Origin: Leptospirillum sp. | Lineage (GTDB): Bacteria; Nitrospirota; Leptospirillia; Leptospirillales; Leptospirillaceae | DNA length: 10,828 nucleotides | Direction: 5' to 3' | Assembly (NCBI GenBank): GCA_027343785.1 | Contig: DAHWKF010000093.1 | Span: 1-10,828 of the forward strand | In this document: positions 1-6,392 of the stretch, piece after piece | How positions within the stretch are numbered: the first letter of the stretch is position 1 | Layout: each line of letters begins with the position of its first letter | Translations under genes and position numbers: made by a program | Notes under the pieces: generated by a model | The model's input: the letters and a program-made list of their open reading frames with translations, nothing else | The model's database searches: none | Told to the model about the DNA's origin: nothing

Positions 1-1
1 A

Positions 2-85
2 CAATCGGCGGAAGAGATCCGGAAGATGATGTCGGGAAAGATTTTTCCCTCTCCCCCGCTCCCGGAAAGATCCGGGGTCAAATGA
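2..85 (+). CDS. Possible C-terminal tail of an upstream gene (partial, unidentified)
   Basis: An open frame enters from the left edge and stops at TGA 83-85, giving about 27 residues that begin with a helix-like stretch (SAEEIRKMMSGK) followed by a proline-rich tail. Third positions in this frame are richer in G/C than in frame 1, which also stays open until TGA 100-102, so this frame is the better guess. Lying before cobQ on the same strand, it could be another cobalamin gene, but nothing in the tail identifies a family. It may also not be coding. Confidence 0.3.
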   Translation, partial: QSAEEIRKMMSGKIFPSPPLPERSGVK

Positions 86-189
86 TGCGGAATCCGGTGT
101 GATAAAAATGGGTGAAACCGGTGCGATTCTATTGGGGGACAGGGACGGGCGCCTGCCTGGCGGATGAAGGGAAAGGGGAGCCGTTGGGA

Positions 190-1683
190 GTGAAAACTGG
201 GCAACGAAGGCTGATGGTGCTCGGAACCGGATCCGGTGTGGGAAAATCGCTGGTTGTGGCAGGACTGTGCAGGTACGCCCGCAATAGGGGTTATACCGTC
301 GCTCCGTTCAAGGCCCAGAACATGTCGAACAACGCCGCCATAGCAAAGGGAGGGGGGGAAATTGGCCGGGCCCAGTTTCTCCAGGCCCAGGCGGCAGGCC
401 TTGAACCGGATGTCCGGATGAACCCTATTTTGCTTAAACCCCTGGGAAACAAGAAATCCCAGGTTGTTTTTATGGGGCGGCCGCTGGGGGTCTATGACAT
501 AGAGGGTTACCGGGAGCTCAAGAAAGAACTGGCTCCGAAGCTGGTCGAGATTTTTCATGAATATGCCCGGCAATTCGATATGATCATTCTGGAAGGTGCC
601 GGTTCCCCGGCGGAAATCAACCTTCTTGAAGAAGATCTGGTCAATACGCGGATGGCGAGATGGGCCGAAGCTGACGCCCTTCTTCTCGGAGACATCGAGC
701 AGGGGGGGGTTTTCGCTTCCCTTTATGGAACATGGAGCCTTCTTCCGCCGGAAGACCGGAAGGTCATTCGCTGGATGGGGGTCAACAAGTTTCGCGGTGA
801 TCCGGCACTTCTCCTGGCCGGTTTCCGCACGCTGGAAACATTGACAGGCATTCCCGTCCTGGGCGTTCTCGATCATCTGGGAGATCTTCCGTTGCCGGAC
901 GAGGATTCCTACCGGGTCCGCCAAAAACCGCTTCAGGACGACGACGCCCTTCGGATCCTGGTCGTGGAGTGGCCGCACCTGTCCAACCGCTCCGACTTCG
1001 ATCCGTTGACGGGCGAAGACGGGGTCAGGGTGGATTTTGTTCCGATCGACAAGGTGCCGACGGGGAGGGTTGATTGCGTTTTTTTGCCCGGAACGCGCCA
1101 GACGTGCGGCGACCTGGAAGCGTTCCGGCAATCTCCACTCTTTGACTGGTTTTCCCGCTATGTCGAAGAAGGCGGAAAGGTCGTCGGCATTTGCGGAGGG
1201 TACCAGATGATGGGCGCCGATATCCTGGATCCCGAAAAAATCGAGTCTTCACGCGGATGGGTCCGCGGGCTTGGGCTTCTCCCGTTTTCTGTCCGCTTCG
1301 AAAACGACAAGATCGCGCGCAGTGTAGTTGCACGGATGCGTTTTTCCCCGTTTTCCCCCTCCGACGGAGGGATATCCGCCATCCGGGGATACGAAATCCG
1401 CCATGGCAGGACGGTATCCCATGGCTCGACCGAAATTTTTGACCTCTATGAGCCGGATTCCGGGACGTTATTGGGCTCGGACGGCCTCTCTTCCGCCGAC
1501 GGCCGCATCTGGGGAGGGCCCGTTCACGGACTTTTTGAGGATGATCGCTTCCGGAGCCTATTTTTGGGACAATTTTCCTTGCGTGAAAACGTGGCTTCGA
1601 CCCCATACAGGGAAATTCTTGAATCTGCGCTGGATCATCTTGGCGAACGGGTTCACGCCGCTTTTCCCCTCCTGAACTGTTGA
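190..1683 (+). CDS. cobQ: Cobyric acid synthase (glutamine-hydrolysing) CobQ/CbiP
   Basis: CobQ amidates the b, d, e and g side chains of adenosylcobyrinic acid a,c-diamide using ATP and glutamine, giving adenosylcobyric acid in the cytoplasm. Seen: an N-terminal dethiobiotin-synthetase-like ATPase domain with the P-loop GTGSGVGKS and family signature APFKAQNMSNNAA, and a C-terminal class I glutamine amidotransferase-like domain with the nucleophile loop GICGGYQ (Cys codon 1192-1194) and the histidine motif GPVHGLFED (His codon 1525-1527). The frame is open from GTG 112, but that start has no Shine-Dalgarno. GTG 190 has GGGGAG at 175-180, nine bases upstream, and puts the P-loop near the N terminus as in other CobQ proteins; it gives 497 residues, a normal length. 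Its TGA shares one base with the ATG of cbiB, so the two are probably translationally coupled. Identity is firm; the exact start is less so. Confidence 0.95.
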   Translation: MKTGQRRLMVLGTGSGVGKSLVVAGLCRYARNRGYTVAPFKAQNMSNNAAIAKGGGEIGRAQFLQAQAAGLEPDVRMNPILLKPLGNKKSQVVFMGRPLGVYDIEGYRELKKELAPKLVEIFHEYARQFDMIILEGAGSPAEINLLEEDLVNTRMARWAEADALLLGDIEQGGVFASLYGTWSLLPPEDRKVIRWMGVNKFRGDPALLLAGFRTLETLTGIPVLGVLDHLGDLPLPDEDSYRVRQKPLQDDDALRILVVEWPHLSNRSDFDPLTGEDGVRVDFVPIDKVPTGRVDCVFLPGTRQTCGDLEAFRQSPLFDWFSRYVEEGGKVVGICGGYQMMGADILDPEKIESSRGWVRGLGLLPFSVRFENDKIARSVVARMRFSPFSPSDGGISAIRGYEIRHGRTVSHGSTEIFDLYEPDSGTLLGSDGLSSADGRIWGGPVHGLFEDDRFRSLFLGQFSLRENVASTPYREILESALDHLGERVHAAFPLLNC

Positions 1684-2696
1684 TGGGCCGTTTTTCTCCC
1701 CCTTTCAGCCTGCTCCTGTTCTTGTCTGTCCTGGGGGATACGTTCTGGGGCGGACACTTTTACCGGTTCCACCCCGTCGTCGCCATGGGACAGACGGGGC
1801 GGACGCTCGAACGCCTGTTCCTCCGGTCAGTCAGACACCCTCTGGTGCTAAAGTGGATGGGTGTCCTGCTTGTCCTGGGGGTCGTGCTGCCCTTTTCCTG
1901 CGCAACCGCCCTGATTCTTGTTTTTCTGGACCGGGCCGGGCTGGCCTGGATTTCCGGCCTTCTGACCGTGTTCTGGGGATATCAGCTTCTCGCGGGCAAA
2001 AGTCTGGAAAACCATGTCGACTCGGTTCTTTTTTTTCTCGAAAAGAAAGATCTGGAGGGCGCCCGAAACGCCCTGGCCCAAATTGTCAGTCGGGACACGG
2101 AGACGCTGGAACGTTCCGCCGTCATCCGGGGGGCGATCGAATCCCTGTCGGAAAACGCCAACGACGCGCTCGTGGCGCCTCTTTTTTATTTCGCCCTGGG
2201 AGGGGTTCCGCTTTTGATGGCCTACAAGGCGGTCAGTACCCTGGATTCGCAGGTTGGATACAAGACGCCGCCTTACCGTGATCTGGGGTGGGCCAGTGCG
2301 CGGCTGGATGATCTCCTGGCTTTTTTGCCGGCCCGTTTGTCTCTTTTGCTTCTGCTCCTTCTGTTTGGGTTTTCCGCTTCAAAAAAAAGAGATTCAACGT
2401 TCAAAGCCCTGTTCAGGGAAGCCATGTCCAACCGTCTGAACCATCCCAGCCCCAACAGCGCCCATACCATGAGCGCCTTTGCCGCCCTTCTGGGAATTCG
2501 GCTGGGAGGAGGGGCTTCCTATGGAAACCGTTGGATTGAAAAACCCTGGATCGGATTCGGGCGAGAGTCCCTGACGGTAGAGGACTTGTCCGGGGCCCTG
2601 TCGATCTTTCGGAAATTCCGTTGGTCCATCTTCCTAATGACAGGATGCGCCACCGCTCTCCTCTATTGCTGGAGGGTGTGGGGGGGAGCGGTGTAG
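1683..2696 (+). CDS. cbiB: Adenosylcobinamide-phosphate synthase CbiB (CobD of the Pseudomonas nomenclature)
   Basis: CbiB is an inner-membrane protein that condenses adenosylcobyric acid with aminopropanol (phosphate) to form adenosylcobinamide (phosphate). The 337-residue product has the family landmarks in order: an HPVVAMG motif near residue 30, SRDT (136-139), ESLSENANDALVAPLFY (153-169), STLDSQVGYK (185-194) followed by GWASARLDDL, and SPNSAHTMSA (from 256) leading to GIRLGG. Hydrophobic segments at roughly 8-22, 60-83, 88-100, 219-233 and 315-331 are probable membrane helices. ATG 1683 overlaps the cobQ stop (TGATG) and has no clear Shine-Dalgarno of its own, so coupling to cobQ translation is likely. 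A TTG at 1680 in the same frame is a less attractive start. The next gene begins two bases after the stop. Identification is firm. Confidence 0.95.
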   Translation: MGRFSPPFSLLLFLSVLGDTFWGGHFYRFHPVVAMGQTGRTLERLFLRSVRHPLVLKWMGVLLVLGVVLPFSCATALILVFLDRAGLAWISGLLTVFWGYQLLAGKSLENHVDSVLFFLEKKDLEGARNALAQIVSRDTETLERSAVIRGAIESLSENANDALVAPLFYFALGGVPLLMAYKAVSTLDSQVGYKTPPYRDLGWASARLDDLLAFLPARLSLLLLLLLFGFSASKKRDSTFKALFREAMSNRLNHPSPNSAHTMSAFAALLGIRLGGGASYGNRWIEKPWIGFGRESLTVEDLSGALSIFRKFRWSIFLMTGCATALLYCWRVWGGAV

Positions 2697-2698
2697 AA

Positions 2699-3802
2699 AT
2701 GCGCAGAAGCCCCGAAGACGGCACATGGGATCATGGAGGAGACCTGCCCCGGTCGGAACGTTCCAGAAACGAAATCCTGGATGCGAGTACGACCGTCAAC
2801 CCTTTCGGCCCCCCCTTTTCCCTGGATGACACGATCAGGCTGGCCGGTGAACGGTGGACTTCTTATCCGGACCCCTGGTCAAGGGAGCTGGCCGGGGGGA
2901 TCTCCGGTTGTCTCCATATTCCTTCCGACTGTCTCGTCCCCGGGCCAGGGGCGACCGCCCTGATTTATCGCTGGATGGAGGTTGTGCGACCCCGCCGACT
3001 GATCGTCTTCGAACCGATTTTTTCGGAGTATCCCCGCGCCGCCCGCCTGTATGGCGTTCCATGTCTTTCCGTCGCCGGAACCGTCCCGTTGCCGTTTTCA
3101 GGGAAAGCTCCGTCAACCTCCTCCCAGTGGGGAGTGGACATCTTTTCACGCTTGCCGGTTGAAGCCGGCGACTGGGTGGTGGTTGTGAATCCGGTCAATC
3201 CGACGGGCCAGAACTTTAGCGCGAAGGAGATGGAGGAGCTGTCGGAACGTCTGGCCCGGTGGGGGGCCGGACTCCTGGTGGACGAATCTTTTCAGGATTT
3301 TCTGGGCAATCGCGATTCCCTGCTGTCGAGGGTCGGGGAAGACAACCGTTTTCTGTCTGTCGTCCGGAGTCTGACCAAGGTCACAGGATTGCCCGGAATC
3401 CGGACGGGATGGCTGGCCGGGGACAGGGAAACGGTGGATAAAACAGGAAAATCCCTTGGACCATGGTCCGTCGGAGCGCTCGAAAGCATTGTCATGCAAC
3501 AATATTACCGTTCTTTCCCGAGTGAGTTTTCCCGGATCAAAAATGCCCGCGAACGGCTTTCATCCTTTCTCTCCGAAAAAGGATATCCGGTGGCGCGCGG
3601 AGAAGCGCCTTTCATTTTCTTGCATACGGGCTGGGGCAAAGATGCCTTCCGGATTCGGGACGAGGTTTTTCACAAGAAGGGGGTTTTTCTGCGGGTCGCG
3701 GATGGGTTTGGTCCCGTATCCGGCGTCGACTACCTGCGTCTGGGGTTCGAGGCTTTCAGCAAGCCACAATTAATTGAGGAACTTTTTCTCGATTTGATAT
3801 GA
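2699..3802 (+). CDS. cobD: L-threonine-O-3-phosphate decarboxylase-like PLP enzyme (CobD/CobC type)
   Basis: This is a fold-type I PLP enzyme of the class I/II aminotransferase family. In cobalamin gene clusters such proteins decarboxylate L-threonine phosphate to (R)-1-aminopropan-2-yl phosphate, the linker that CbiB attaches. Seen in the 367-residue product: DASTTVNPFGPP (28-39), like the N-terminal substrate loop of this subfamily; YPDP (56-59); the cofactor-phosphate loop GPGATALIYRW (82-92); NPVNPTG (164-170); DESF (195-198); the Schiff-base lysine in SLTKVTG (Lys227, codon 3377-3379); and GIRTGW with Arg235. ATG 2699 is preferred because GGGGGGAG (2681-2688) precedes it by ten bases and it sits two bases after cbiB stops; the frame is open further upstream inside cbiB. 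A histidinol-phosphate aminotransferase is the usual confusion, but the adjacent cobQ-cbiB argues for the cobalamin role. Some lineages call this gene cobC. Confidence 0.88.
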   Translation: MRRSPEDGTWDHGGDLPRSERSRNEILDASTTVNPFGPPFSLDDTIRLAGERWTSYPDPWSRELAGGISGCLHIPSDCLVPGPGATALIYRWMEVVRPRRLIVFEPIFSEYPRAARLYGVPCLSVAGTVPLPFSGKAPSTSSQWGVDIFSRLPVEAGDWVVVVNPVNPTGQNFSAKEMEELSERLARWGAGLLVDESFQDFLGNRDSLLSRVGEDNRFLSVVRSLTKVTGLPGIRTGWLAGDRETVDKTGKSLGPWSVGALESIVMQQYYRSFPSEFSRIKNARERLSSFLSEKGYPVARGEAPFIFLHTGWGKDAFRIRDEVFHKKGVFLRVADGFGPVSGVDYLRLGFEAFSKPQLIEELFLDLI

Positions 3803-3931
3803 ACTTTCCTAAACATCTTTTTTGAATGTGTTTTGAATCATTGAACTAATTTATGTTAAGTGATATGATAAATTTCAATATATTGTTTATGCAACTTTAG
3901 CTGAAAGCCGACTGCAAGGAGGATATTCTTG
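3803..3931 (+). promoter_or_regulatory. AT-rich intergenic region with a sigma-70-like promoter and three TTGAAY copies
   Basis: This gap is much richer in A/T than its surroundings. It holds TTGAAC (3841-3846), a 17-base spacer and TATGAT (3864-3869), a good match to a housekeeping -35/-10 pair, which would start transcription near 3876 and leave a leader of about 55 bases before the small HTH gene. TTGAAT also occurs at 3822-3827 and 3833-3838, so the -35 is the last of three similar hexamers on the same strand. No hairpin terminator for the cobalamin cluster is visible here, so cobalamin transcripts might read into the next gene. Promoter activity is inferred. Confidence 0.6.
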
Positions 3932-4126
3932 ATGAAAGGACAAACCTTTAACCGGCTTCTGACCGTTAAGGAAGTCGCCCAGATCCTGGGGGTTTCTCCG
4001 GTGACGATCCGGGCATGGGACAAGAACGGGAAGATCAGGACGATTCGGACGCCCGGTAACCAGCGGAGAATCCCCGAGGAGGAACTCAGAAGGATTCTGG
4101 GCAATACGGGACAGCCGAAGAATTAG
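3932..4126 (+). CDS. Small stand-alone MerR/excisionase-type helix-turn-helix protein
   Basis: This 64-residue cytoplasmic protein is almost entirely one winged helix-turn-helix. LLTVKEVAQILGVSPVTIRAW (from residue 9) forms the helix-turn-helix, and TPGNQRRIPEEELRRIL (about 40-56) matches the wing and following helix of the HTH_17/MerR-like families. It has no effector-binding or dimerisation coiled coil of a full MerR regulator, so it resembles excisionases and single-domain regulators. ATG 3932 has AAGGAGG (3916-3922), nine bases upstream; TTG 3929 in frame is less likely. It has its own good promoter and a strong terminator, so it looks monocistronic. No integrase, phage or plasmid gene is nearby to support an excisionase role. 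The DNA target is unknown. It could regulate the adjacent cobalamin genes or fumC, but nothing shows this directly. Confidence 0.85.
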   Translation: MKGQTFNRLLTVKEVAQILGVSPVTIRAWDKNGKIRTIRTPGNQRRIPEEELRRILGNTGQPKN

Positions 4127-4146
4127 ACCATCCCTTTGGGGTTTCG

Positions 4147-4185
4147 CCCGGTGTCAGGATCGATTGCTCCTGCACCGGGTTTTTT
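4147..4185 (+). terminator. Rho-independent terminator after the small HTH gene
   Basis: The left arm CCCGGTGTCAGGA (4147-4159) pairs with the right arm TCCTGCACCGGG (4168-4179), leaving one bulged T and an 8-base loop, followed directly by six T residues (4180-4185). It lies 20 bases after the HTH stop codon and separates that gene from fumC. Confidence 0.9.
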
Positions 4186-4278
4186 GTGTCATCGGAATCA
4201 CAGGCAAGAACGAAACAGATCCTGGCGGGCAGGTCTCCCGGGAAAAATAGCGGAACGTATCAGAAGGAGAGGGGTTGG

Positions 4279-5697
4279 ATGAATTCGGGTGAACATGGAG
4301 GTGCAGCCGGAAGGAGAGTGGAGACGGACAGTATGGGGGCAATCGGGGTACCGGCCGACCGGTTGTGGGGGGCTCAGACAGAACGTTCCCTGCATCATTT
4401 TTCCATCGGAAAGGATCGGATGCCCATCGAGGTGATCCGCGCCATGGCCCTGCTCAAGAAGGCTTGCGCCAACGTGAACAGGGGACTGGGGAAACTTCCG
4501 GAGGAAAAGGCGGACCTGATCGTTCGGGCGGCCGATGAAATCCTCTCCGGCAAGCTGGATGAAGAATTCCCCCTTTTCGTCTGGCAGACAGGCTCCGGTA
4601 CACAGACGAACATGAATGTGAACGAGGTTATTGCGAACCGGGCCATCCAGATGTCCGGTGGAGAGGTCGGCTCCAAAACGCCGGTACACCCGAACGATCA
4701 TGTGAATATGTCCCAGTCATCCAATGACACTTTCCCGACAGCCATGCATATCGCGGCCGTCACGGCGCTCGAAGGAAGACTTTTGCCTTCCCTCAGGGCC
4801 CTTTTGTCCTCACTGGAGGAAAAGGCGCGGGAGCTGTCGGACATCGTCAAGATCGGCCGCACGCATCTGATGGATGCCGTGCCGTTGACCTTGGGTCAGG
4901 AGTTCTCCGGTTACATCTCCCAGCTGGCCCAGGGAGAAGCGAATATACAGGCGACTATTCCCGGGCTTTTGCGGCTGGCCATCGGAGGTACCGCCGTGGG
5001 GACCGGGCTGAACGCCCATCCGGAGTTTGCCGAGCGGACCGCCCGGGAAGTCGCCCGTTTGACGGGACATCCGTTTGTGTCCGCCCCCAACAAGTTTATG
5101 GCGTTGGCGGGACATGAAGAGTTGCTGCAGGCGAGCTCCGCCCTACGGACCCTTGCGGCGTCCCTGATGAAAATCGCCAATGACATGCGATGGATGGGTT
5201 CGGGCCCCCGTTGCGGCCTGGGGGAACTGTCGCTCCCCGAGAATGAACCCGGCAGTTCCATCATGCCCGGAAAGGTCAATCCGACCCAGTGTGAAGCGAT
5301 GACCATGATCGCCATCCAGGTGATGGGCAACGACGCCGCCGTCGGGTTTGCGGGATCCCAGGGCAATTTTGAGCTGAATGTTTTCAAGCCTTTGATCATT
5401 TTCAACTTTTTGCACTCTGTGGAGATTCTGTCTGACGGTATGACCAGCTTCCGGAAATTTCTGGTGGAGGGAATTCGCCCCAATATGCAGCGGATCAAGA
5501 GCCACCTTGAAAATTCGCTGATGCTGGTGACAGCCCTTTCCCCCCATATCGGCTATGACCGTGCGGCGAAAGTGGCTCATGAAGCGTTTGTGGGGGAAAC
5601 GACGCTGAAGGAAGCGGCGATCCGGCTGGGTTTCGTGACAGGAGAGCAGTTTGACGCCTGGGTCCGCCCGGAAAAAATGATCGGTCCGTCGGTCTGA
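4279..5697 (+). CDS. fumC: Class II fumarate hydratase (fumarase C)
   Basis: This cytoplasmic tricarboxylic-acid-cycle enzyme interconverts fumarate and L-malate. It belongs to the iron-independent, homotetrameric class II type of the aspartase/fumarase superfamily. The 472-residue product has family length. Conserved regions include GSGTQTNMNVNEVIANRA and HPNDHVNMSQSSND (fumarase-type substrate loops), GRTHLMDAVPLTLGQE with the active-site histidine (His196, codon 4864-4866), and the superfamily signature GSSIMPGKVNPTQ (from Gly325), whose second serine (Ser327) aligns with the catalytic serine. The fumarase wording of these loops argues against aspartase or argininosuccinate lyase. The frame is open from 4186, but ATG 4279 has AAGGAG (4264-4269) nine bases upstream and removes an unconserved N-terminal extension. 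The gene is probably its own transcription unit, as a strong terminator precedes it and a tRNA gene follows. No convincing promoter was found in 4186-4262. Confidence 0.96.
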   Translation: MNSGEHGGAAGRRVETDSMGAIGVPADRLWGAQTERSLHHFSIGKDRMPIEVIRAMALLKKACANVNRGLGKLPEEKADLIVRAADEILSGKLDEEFPLFVWQTGSGTQTNMNVNEVIANRAIQMSGGEVGSKTPVHPNDHVNMSQSSNDTFPTAMHIAAVTALEGRLLPSLRALLSSLEEKARELSDIVKIGRTHLMDAVPLTLGQEFSGYISQLAQGEANIQATIPGLLRLAIGGTAVGTGLNAHPEFAERTAREVARLTGHPFVSAPNKFMALAGHEELLQASSALRTLAASLMKIANDMRWMGSGPRCGLGELSLPENEPGSSIMPGKVNPTQCEAMTMIAIQVMGNDAAVGFAGSQGNFELNVFKPLIIFNFLHSVEILSDGMTSFRKFLVEGIRPNMQRIKSHLENSLMLVTALSPHIGYDRAAKVAHEAFVGETTLKEAAIRLGFVTGEQFDAWVRPEKMIGPSV

Positions 5698-5721
5698 CGG
5701 TTTGCGCAAGGCCTGCCAAGC

Positions 5722-5750
5722 TTGCTTTTGTGGCCTGGAATCGCTATATT
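5722..5750 (+). promoter_or_regulatory. Candidate promoter for the tRNA-Pro unit
   Basis: TTGCTT (5722-5727), a 17-base spacer and TATATT (5745-5750) resemble a sigma-70 -35/-10 pair. Transcription would start near 5757, giving a leader of about 95 bases before the tRNA. The stretch 5698-5852 is otherwise non-coding. It also contains a perfect 10-base direct repeat, TTTCCGGTCA, at 5761-5770 and 5805-5814. No strong terminator for fumC is visible. Confidence 0.45.
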
Positions 5751-5852
5751 GTCCCATGTCTTTCCGGTCATCTTTCACATAAAGGTGAATGACAAACACC
5801 CCTTTTTCCGGTCAGGAATGTCCGGAGAATGGTGTTGCTGATTTTCAGGGTT

Positions 5853-5929
5853 CGGGGCGTGGCGCAGCCTGGTAGCGCACACCGTTCGGGACGGTGGGGT
5901 CGAAGGTTCAAATCCTTTCGCCCCGACCA
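5853..5929 (+). tRNA. tRNA-Pro (anticodon CGG), CCA encoded
   Basis: A complete 77-base cloverleaf is visible. The acceptor arms CGGGGCG (5853-5859) and CGCCCCG (5919-5925) pair fully, the D arm is GCGC-AGCCTGGTA-GCGC, and the anticodon stem CACCG/CGGTG encloses the loop TTCGGGA with anticodon CGG at 5887-5889. A T arm with TTCAAAT and the encoded 3' ACCA (5926-5929) complete it. It decodes CCG proline codons. It lies between fumC and acylphosphatase on the same strand. No integrase or repeated 3' end suggests use as an attachment site. Confidence 0.97.
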
Positions 5930-5934
5930 GATTT

Positions 5935-5964
5935 TTGTCTTCTTGATCCAAACATGGATATGAA
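5935..5964 (+). promoter_or_regulatory. Weak candidate promoter for acylphosphatase
   Basis: TTGTCT (5935-5940), an 18-base spacer and TATGAA (5959-5964) lie between the tRNA and the acylphosphatase start. Each hexamer matches consensus at four of six positions, so this is only a candidate. Read-through from the tRNA promoter is an equally good explanation, as no terminator hairpin follows the tRNA. Confidence 0.25.
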
Positions 5965-6036
5965 GTCGCCTTTCTTCCAGTGAAGTGGGGCCTCATTCCA
6001 TTGACGGACGGGTTTCAGGAGGGAGTCGAGTCGGAC

Positions 6037-6336
6037 ATGTCTTCCGGTTCCTCCGCCCGGGTGACCGAGATCCTGAAGGTAACAGGGCAAGTGCAGGGGG
6101 TCGGATTCCGGGCTTTTGTCCAGCGCGTTGCCACCCGCCTTGAACTTTCCGGTTTTGTCGAGAACAGGCCGGACGGATCGGTCTATCTGGAGGCTTCGGG
6201 GTCGCCGGATGTTCTTGAAAAACTGGCAGCCTTGCTCCGGAAAGGTCCTCCCGCTTCAACGGTCCTGGCTGTCGAACGGAAAAAACTTCAGGAAGCCGCA
6301 TTGCATACGGGCCCGTTCGAGATTCGCCGGCCATGA
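6037..6336 (+). CDS. acyP: Acylphosphatase
   Basis: Acylphosphatase is a small cytoplasmic hydrolase that splits carboxyl-phosphate bonds in acyl phosphates such as acetyl phosphate or 1,3-bisphosphoglycerate. The 99-residue product has both catalytic landmarks: GQVQGVGFR with the phosphate-binding arginine (Arg25), and GFVENRPDGSV with the asparagine (Asn43). The 18-residue spacing between them matches the family. ATG 6037 is chosen because AGGAGGGAG (6017-6025) lies 11 bases upstream; a GTG at 5980 in frame would add an unconserved extension and has no ribosome site. The sigma-factor frame begins about 40 to 55 bases downstream on the same strand, so co-transcription is plausible. The physiological substrate cannot be told from sequence. 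Confidence 0.93.
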   Translation: MSSGSSARVTEILKVTGQVQGVGFRAFVQRVATRLELSGFVENRPDGSVYLEASGSPDVLEKLAALLRKGPPASTVLAVERKKLQEAALHTGPFEIRRP

Positions 6337-6392
6337 GCCTGCCTTAAAAGGTTTATTTCCGTTGTTTCTCCTGTATGATGGAGTCGGATCGT

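Noticed and set aside
5706..5730. Possible fumC terminator: GCAAG/CTTGC stem followed by TTTT
   Set aside because: The stem is only five base pairs with a ten-base loop, and it overlaps the better-supported -35 element of the tRNA promoter.
4198..5799. Several minus-strand frames of 93 to 218 residues across fumC
   Set aside because: All are antisense to the well-conserved fumarase gene and carry no motifs of their own.
5853..5929. tRNA-Pro as an integration site for a mobile element
   Set aside because: There is no integrase, no repeat of the tRNA 3' end nearby and no block of foreign-looking genes; the neighbours are ordinary housekeeping genes.
5775..5996. Minus-strand 73-residue frame containing VGAKGFEPSTPPSRT
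   Set aside because: It is the antisense of the tRNA-Pro gene. This peptide is a well-known false gene produced when tRNAs are read backwards.
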